From: Glaciibacter superstes DSM 21135
GTDB lineage: Bacteria > Actinomycetota > Actinomycetes > Actinomycetales > Microbacteriaceae
Assembly: GCF_000421145.1 (NCBI RefSeq)
Contig: NZ_ATWH01000001.1
Location: forward strand, 1-64,000
Direction of reading: 5' to 3'
DNA length: 64,000 bases
Every line of letters starts with the position of its first letter. Within the stretch, counting starts at the first letter, position 1. Shown piece by piece: positions 60,105-64,000 of this stretch. Made by a program: the position numbers and the translations under genes. The notes beneath the pieces are model-generated. The model ran no database searches and was not told where the DNA came from. It was given only the letters and a program-made list of their open reading frames with translations.

Positions 60105-60746
60105 GTGGACTCACCTGCCGGATGGGGCATCGGCACCGTGTGTGCGCGATATCCTGATGGAGAACCCGGCATCACCCTGCGTGGCCCACCCAGCCCGCCA
60201 GCAGCCACTGGAAACACCCTGAGCATCATCACCGGTTATGACGCAGTCACCCTGCGTGAAAAAGTCGACCTCCGCGCAGCGGGTGAACGGCTCGACGAGC
60301 TCGGCGAGCTGCGCAGCCTCTCTGCGCTGAACGAGAAGGTTTCGCTGCTGCGACTTGTCGGGCGTCTCGATGAGGCCTGGGAGATCTCCAACGAGGCCGT
60401 CCGCCAGGCACGGTTCACCGGAAACCGGGAACAGCTGGTGTCCAGCCGAATTCGCCGCGCCCAGGTGCAGCAGTACCAGGGAAAGCTCGACGAAGCCCGG
60501 TCAGAGCTCTCCCACTGCGTACTTGAGGCCGAAACCCACGAGTGGTCAAAGGTCGCGGCGGTCGCCCGGCAGCACCGGGGCAAGGTCTGCTTCGAACAGG
60601 GCGACCTCGACGCGGCCCTGGCCGATTTCACAGCCGCGGTCTTCCTGCTCGAAAAAGCCGGGGCATCCGCCGGCCGGATCGAAAGTTCACTGATCGCCGT
60701 GGCGGTCGTCGAATCGTTCATCGCCGAGGCTCGCGAGAACGCCTGA
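60105..60746 (+). CDS. TPR-like helical repeat protein
   Basis: Up to 213 residues from a GTG. The first 45 codons look non-coding (Pro/Gly-rich) and overlap an ACCCTG/CAGGGT inverted repeat, so the true start may be GTG 60138 or later. From TLREKVDLRAAGERLDELGELRSL the protein is a row of helical hairpins with TPR-like residues: NEKVSLLRLVGRLDEAWEISNEAVRQA, RIRRAQVQQYQGKLDEARSEL and HRGKVCFEQGDLDAALADFTAAVFLLEKAG. Probably a protein-interaction scaffold; partners unknown. Confidence 0.72.
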   Translation: MDSPAGWGIGTVCARYPDGEPGITLRGPPSPPAATGNTLSIITGYDAVTLREKVDLRAAGERLDELGELRSLSALNEKVSLLRLVGRLDEAWEISNEAVRQARFTGNREQLVSSRIRRAQVQQYQGKLDEARSELSHCVLEAETHEWSKVAAVARQHRGKVCFEQGDLDAALADFTAAVFLLEKAGASAGRIESSLIAVAVVESFIAEARENA

Positions 60747-60841
60747 CGAGAATTCTCGCGTACCGATTTGCAGGCAGTTTCTTCCAATTCGGGCTGGATT
60801 TGGGAGAATGCACTCAGTCAGACCCGGACTGAGGTGCACAG

Positions 60842-62032
60842 ATGAGCGGCACGGCACGGCCCACAAGCGGCAGCCGACGGAGCTTCCGCCTCGCTGCGGC
60901 GTGCGCCGTGGCCGCCGGCGTTCTGCTTGCGGCGACCGCCTGCACGTCCGGATCCTCCGCGCCGACCGGGCCAGGCACTGGCACTCCGTCAGAACAGGCA
61001 CGGCCGGTTCCGTCACAATCCCCGCCTCCCGCCGGCGTGGAGCTCCCGGTTCGTCCGGTCGGTGAGCCGGTCGTCATCGCGGCCGGGCTTGACGCACCGT
61101 GGTCGATCCTCCGCATTCCCGCCGGCGGCACCCTGATCAGCGAGCGCGACACCACACTGGTGCGCGAACTCCTTGCCGACGGCAACACCCGCGAGGCCGG
61201 CAGCGTCACAGCCGCGAAGCCAGACGGAGAGGGTGGGCTCCTCGGCCTGGCCTTCCTGGCCGATCCTGCCGCACCGGGCGGAACCGGCTGGGTGTACGCC
61301 TACTTCACCGCGTCAGACGACAATCGAATCGAACGGATGCCGCTGGCCGGCACCGAGGGCGGCTACACACTGGGTGAGCCCGAACAGGTGCTCGCTGGAA
61401 TCCCCAAGGCCGGCAACCACAACGGTGGCCGACTCGCGTTCGGTCCAGACGGAATGCTCTATGCAACGGCGGGTGATGCCGGGACCGGCGACAACGCGCA
61501 GAACCTCGACTCGCTCGGTGGCAAGATTCTTCGAATGACGCCCACCGGCCAGGTACCGGACGGCAATCCGTACGGCACTCTCGTCTACTCGTACGGTCAC
61601 CGCAATCCGCAGGGCATCGCGTGGGACTCGCATGGGAGCCTGTGGGCCAGCGAGTTCGGCCAGAACACCTGGGATGAACTGAACCTCATCACGCCGGGAG
61701 CCAACTACGGCTGGCCTGTCGTCGAAGGGAACTCCGACAGCACCGAGTACACAAATCCGGTGCACCAGTGGCCGACATCGGAGGCGAGCCCGAGCGGCAT
61801 GGCAATCGTGAACGACACCATCTTCGTGGCGGGGCTTCGCGGCGAGCGCCTCTGGCGCATCGTTCCATCCACAGGGGAGGTGGACGACTGGTTTGTCCAC
61901 AGTTTCGGCCGACTTCGTGACGTGGTGTCTGGGCCTGATGGCACACTATGGTTCGTGAGCAACAACACGGATGGCCGGGGAGACCCTGCAGACGGTGACG
62001 ACCGCCTGTACCAGGTGCAGGTGGCACCCTGA
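60842..62032 (+). CDS. PQQ-dependent sugar dehydrogenase-like lipoprotein
   Basis: 396 residues. Signal peptide with a lipobox-like LAATAC and lipidated Cys34, followed by a Ser/Pro/Thr linker. The beta-propeller has the soluble glucose/aldose dehydrogenase motifs: AGNHNGGRLAFGPDGMLYATAGDAG (catalytic-type His), YGHRNPQGIAWDSHGSLWASEFG and GANYGWPVVEG. The family oxidises sugars or related substrates outside the cell with PQQ. No PQQ biosynthesis genes are in the window, so cofactor supply is unknown. It overlaps the next gene's ATG. Confidence 0.87.
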   Translation: MSGTARPTSGSRRSFRLAAACAVAAGVLLAATACTSGSSAPTGPGTGTPSEQARPVPSQSPPPAGVELPVRPVGEPVVIAAGLDAPWSILRIPAGGTLISERDTTLVRELLADGNTREAGSVTAAKPDGEGGLLGLAFLADPAAPGGTGWVYAYFTASDDNRIERMPLAGTEGGYTLGEPEQVLAGIPKAGNHNGGRLAFGPDGMLYATAGDAGTGDNAQNLDSLGGKILRMTPTGQVPDGNPYGTLVYSYGHRNPQGIAWDSHGSLWASEFGQNTWDELNLITPGANYGWPVVEGNSDSTEYTNPVHQWPTSEASPSGMAIVNDTIFVAGLRGERLWRIVPSTGEVDDWFVHSFGRLRDVVSGPDGTLWFVSNNTDGRGDPADGDDRLYQVQVAP

Positions 62033-62526
62033 TGGCCGAACTCGACCGCGTGCGCCGCTGGGCAGACGCCCTCATGGTGCTCCACCTCGACACGACCTGG
62101 TCGTTCGGGTTCGACAACGCCAAGAAGCGCGCGGGACTCTGCAACTTCACCGCAAAACGCATCACCGTCTCCCGGTATCTCGCCTCCCGGTACGAAGACG
62201 ACGAAGTGCACCAGATCCTGCTGCACGAGGTCGCCCATGCACTCGCCGGTCCCCGCGCCGGGCACGGGGCGAAATGGCGAATGATCGCCGCCGACCTCGG
62301 CTACGACGGCAAGCGCACCCACGACGGTGAGATTGCCGACGAACTGGCGCCGTGGGTCGGCACGTGCCCGGCAGGCCACACGCACTACCGTTACCGCCAG
62401 CCGACTCGTGCCCTCGCTTGCGGACTGTGCGGGCGAGGATTCAATCGTGCCCACCTCATCTCCTGGGAGCGCAGGGAGATCACCGCCGCCGCCCGCCGCA
62501 GGGCTGCGGCATCCGCCGGGCGCTGA
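62032..62526 (+). CDS. SprT-like zinc metalloprotease-domain protein
   Basis: 164 residues. The SprT signature HEVAHALAGPRAGHGAKW carries the zinc-binding HExxH. A C-terminal zinc-ribbon-like part has CPAGH and CGLCGRGF. The fold is shared with Spartan proteases that cut DNA-protein crosslinks, though bacterial SprT proteins are poorly understood. Its ATG overlaps the stop of the sugar dehydrogenase gene. Confidence 0.85.
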   Translation: MAELDRVRRWADALMVLHLDTTWSFGFDNAKKRAGLCNFTAKRITVSRYLASRYEDDEVHQILLHEVAHALAGPRAGHGAKWRMIAADLGYDGKRTHDGEIADELAPWVGTCPAGHTHYRYRQPTRALACGLCGRGFNRAHLISWERREITAAARRRAAASAGR

Positions 62527-62552
62527 GACACGCGAGTAGACGCTCGCACTCG

Positions 62553-62633
62553 ACCACGATCACCGTGCTTCGCGTTGCAGGCATCGCCAATCCCGGCTGC
62601 CTGGTCGAGATCGATGCGGTCGCCGCCCTCTGA
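62553..62633 (+). pseudogene. Possible RidA/YjgF gene remnant (C-terminus only)
   Basis: In the 132-bp gap after the SprT-like gene, one frame reads TTITVLRVAGIANPGC and then LVEIDAVAAL before a TGA. This looks like the conserved C-terminal strand of RidA-family proteins (typically ending in LVEIEAVAAL). No RidA N-terminus is in frame upstream, because the SprT-like gene occupies that DNA. Either it is a decayed remnant or a chance match. Confidence 0.4.
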
Positions 62634-62658
62634 CAGTGTCGAGGGCCGCGGCACGCGC

Positions 62659-63231
62659 TTAGACGCGGAATGCGAACTCGGTGATCAGGGCGATGTCACT
62701 CGAGTTGTCGAGGACGGCAGCGGCGTGCACCTCGTCGCGTCGCCCGCTCGCCGCGAGCGCCTGACCGGACTCCGACGCGAGGAGCAGGTGCTTGCGCGCC
62801 TGCCTCAAACCCACGAACGAAGCGGATGCCGCTGCGGCTTCCGGCGAGCAGTGATCGATTCCGAGCGTGGAAAGCGCGTCGATCACGGCACCGGCCAGGA
62901 GCAGGTCTTCCACCGCGAACCGTGACGTGCCGTCCGGCCGAACATCACCGGCTGCGATCACGGCCACAGAAAAACGATCAGACTTCTCCCCCTGCCTGCC
63001 GAGTACCCACTCGGCAACAGCAGTGCGGTTGTTCAGGCTCGCCGTGATCACACGGTGGGCGCCGAGTGGCGTCGGTGCCGGCCGAGCCGACTCCGGGCGA
63101 GACGGGACGGAAGGGGCAGGCAGGGCGTCGGCGATCACAACAACATCGCTCTGTGCTGCGAGAGCCTGGAACCCGGGCAGCGCCCAGTCGAATCGAACCT
63201 GGTAGAACTGCTGCGGTTGCGTGTCATTCAC
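62659..63231 (-). CDS. 2-phosphosulfolactate phosphatase (ComB)-like protein
   Basis: 190 residues. QVRFDWALPGFQALAAQSDVVVIADALP matches the start of the ComB family. VITASLNNRTAVAEWVL, FSVAVIAAGDVRPDG and AVEDLLLAGAVIDAL also fit. ComB acts in coenzyme M synthesis in archaea; in Actinobacteria the substrate is unknown and the annotation is by homology only. Sulfolactate metabolism genes are not seen nearby. Confidence 0.7.
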   Translation of the reverse strand: MNDTQPQQFYQVRFDWALPGFQALAAQSDVVVIADALPAPSVPSRPESARPAPTPLGAHRVITASLNNRTAVAEWVLGRQGEKSDRFSVAVIAAGDVRPDGTSRFAVEDLLLAGAVIDALSTLGIDHCSPEAAAASASFVGLRQARKHLLLASESGQALAASGRRDEVHAAAVLDNSSDIALITEFAFRV

Positions 63232-63334
63232 CGCTCAAGAATATGCCAGGGTCATCCCTGACCAGGTCGGTGCGCGTCATGAAAGTCAACGTATGTCAGA
63301 GGTCGGCGCATGTCAGAGGTCAGTGCATGTCAGG

Positions 63335-64000
63335 TCAGTGCACCTCATACCGGGCGAGCGCGTCGGCATCCGTCGCGTGTGTCATGGCCCGGCGGGCCGT
63401 GTCGAGGGCAGCGACCGGGTCTGCCTCCGCCTCGGCGAGCGCAAGCTGCCGCTCGGCCTCGGCCAGGCGGGTTCTCGCCGCCGCACCAACGTGCCCGCGA
63501 TTGCCTGTGACGAAATCCCTGGTGACCTGGATCTGGCTCGTTGCGGCCATGATCGCCCCGCCGAGCGCTGTTCTCGCGTTCTCCAGGCGCAGCTGACGAT
63601 TGCGTGCCTCTGAACGGATGACGTCGAGCCCGTCCATCGCGACGCGCAGGTCAGCGAGATCGACGGCCGGGTTGCTCAGCCTGGACGGCGCGCGAAGCCC
63701 GGTGACGACAACTTCGGCCTTGGCGATGACGCCGCCGAGCTGGGCGCTCGCATCCGATTCCTCATGCCGGTCGCGAAGCCCCCGCGCTTCCGCGAGCTCC
63801 GCATCGGCGTCGTCGAGGGCGGTGCCGAGTGCCGAGAAGCCGATGTGCAGTTGGTCTTCGCCCGATTCGATCGCGTCGAGCAGCCGGGTGGCCGTGAAGA
63901 GTCCTTGCTCTGCCGTGCGGACGTCGTCGCCCACCGGATCCGCGCCCCCTGCCTCGAGAGCCGCCGTCGCGGCATCCGCTGCCACACGCGCCTCGGCCAG
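63335..64000 (-). CDS. C-terminal part of a TPM-domain-type membrane protein (5' end outside the window)
   Basis: The frame is open to the right edge and continues upstream (codons for LAEAR precede residue V/M at 63985). The 220 visible residues are Ala-rich coiled coil: SNPAVDLADLRVAMDGLDVIRSE, QIQVTRDFVTGNRGHVGAAARTRLAEAERQLALAEAEADPVAALDTARRA. This repeats the C-terminal helical region of actinobacterial TPM-domain (YgcG-like) proteins. The TPM domain itself and the membrane helices would be outside the window, so the assignment is by the tail alone. Confidence 0.6.
   Translation of the reverse strand: MAEARVAADAATAALEAGGADPVGDDVRTAEQGLFTATRLLDAIESGEDQLHIGFSALGTALDDADAELAEARGLRDRHEESDASAQLGGVIAKAEVVVTGLRAPSRLSNPAVDLADLRVAMDGLDVIRSEARNRQLRLENARTALGGAIMAATSQIQVTRDFVTGNRGHVGAAARTRLAEAERQLALAEAEADPVAALDTARRAMTHATDADALARYEVH

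Overview
The window comes from a high-GC Gram-positive actinobacterium, most likely a member of the Microbacteriaceae (Micrococcales). This rests on codon use, the actinobacterial order of the ribosomal superoperon, the separate EI/HPr/IICB/IIA/MtlD mannitol cluster with a PRD-type MtlR, and the FHA/RDD/FtsK-type type VII secretion genes. The family-level assignment is inference.

Most of the window is one very long, almost entirely minus-strand block of core information-processing genes. Read in the direction of transcription (right to left) it runs: rpoB-rpoC (58.9-51.4 kb); a type VII-like secretion cluster (51.3-39.1 kb); the str operon rpsL-rpsG-fusA-tuf (38.7-34.4 kb); a small Rv0909-like antitoxin homologue and a hairpin-flanked AbiEi/DUF559-type gene (34.2-32.7 kb); the S10 and spc operons rpsJ to secY-adk-map (32.3-19.7 kb); a second hairpin-flanked AbiEi/DUF559-type gene (19.7-18.6 kb); a mannitol phosphotransferase cluster with its activator (18.5-10.9 kb); and the alpha operon infA-rpmJ-rpsM-rpsK-rpoA-rplQ (10.7-7.4 kb), then truA further left. 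In most actinobacteria rpoBC, str, S10, spc and alpha are close neighbours, so this chromosome carries three insertions at the operon joints: the secretion cluster between rpoC and rpsL, an element between tuf and rpsJ, and an element plus the mannitol genes between map and infA. rpsN and rpsD are absent from their classical places.

The most interesting feature is a pair of genes (18626-19543 and 32741-33697) with the same architecture: an N-terminal AbiEi-like part and a C-terminal DUF559/Vsr-like nuclease fold. Each is bracketed by a long inverted repeat whose copies are themselves hairpins. One copy abuts the stop codon and the other lies about 75-100 bp before the start. The repeat sequences differ between the two units but the layout is the same, which suggests a self-propagating or addiction-type element that lodges between core operons. 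The second highlight is the compact secretion locus: an FHA-containing EccC/EssC-like ATPase, an RDD-FHA membrane protein, two further membrane proteins, two WXG100-like proteins, a 448-residue candidate substrate and small unknowns. I see no EccB, EccD, EccE or mycosin.

The left end (1-7.2 kb) holds a partial HNH/DUF222 nuclease-like gene, a MmyB-type regulator divergent from a short-chain dehydrogenase, truA, an OafA-like acyltransferase with a fused SGNH domain, and a tandem GNAT acetyltransferase. The right end (59-64 kb) holds a spermidine-synthase-like protein, a TPR-like protein, a lipoprotein sugar dehydrogenase, an SprT-like metalloprotease, a possible RidA remnant, a ComB-like protein and the C-terminus of a TPM-domain protein.

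Promoters, terminators and repeats were found by eye. Best supported are TTGACT-N17-TAGTAT before rpsL, TTGACC-N17-TATAAC before the spermidine-synthase-like gene, and strong hairpins after rplQ, tuf, the esx-like gene and rpoC. I saw no tRNA, rRNA, CRISPR array or recognisable transposase.
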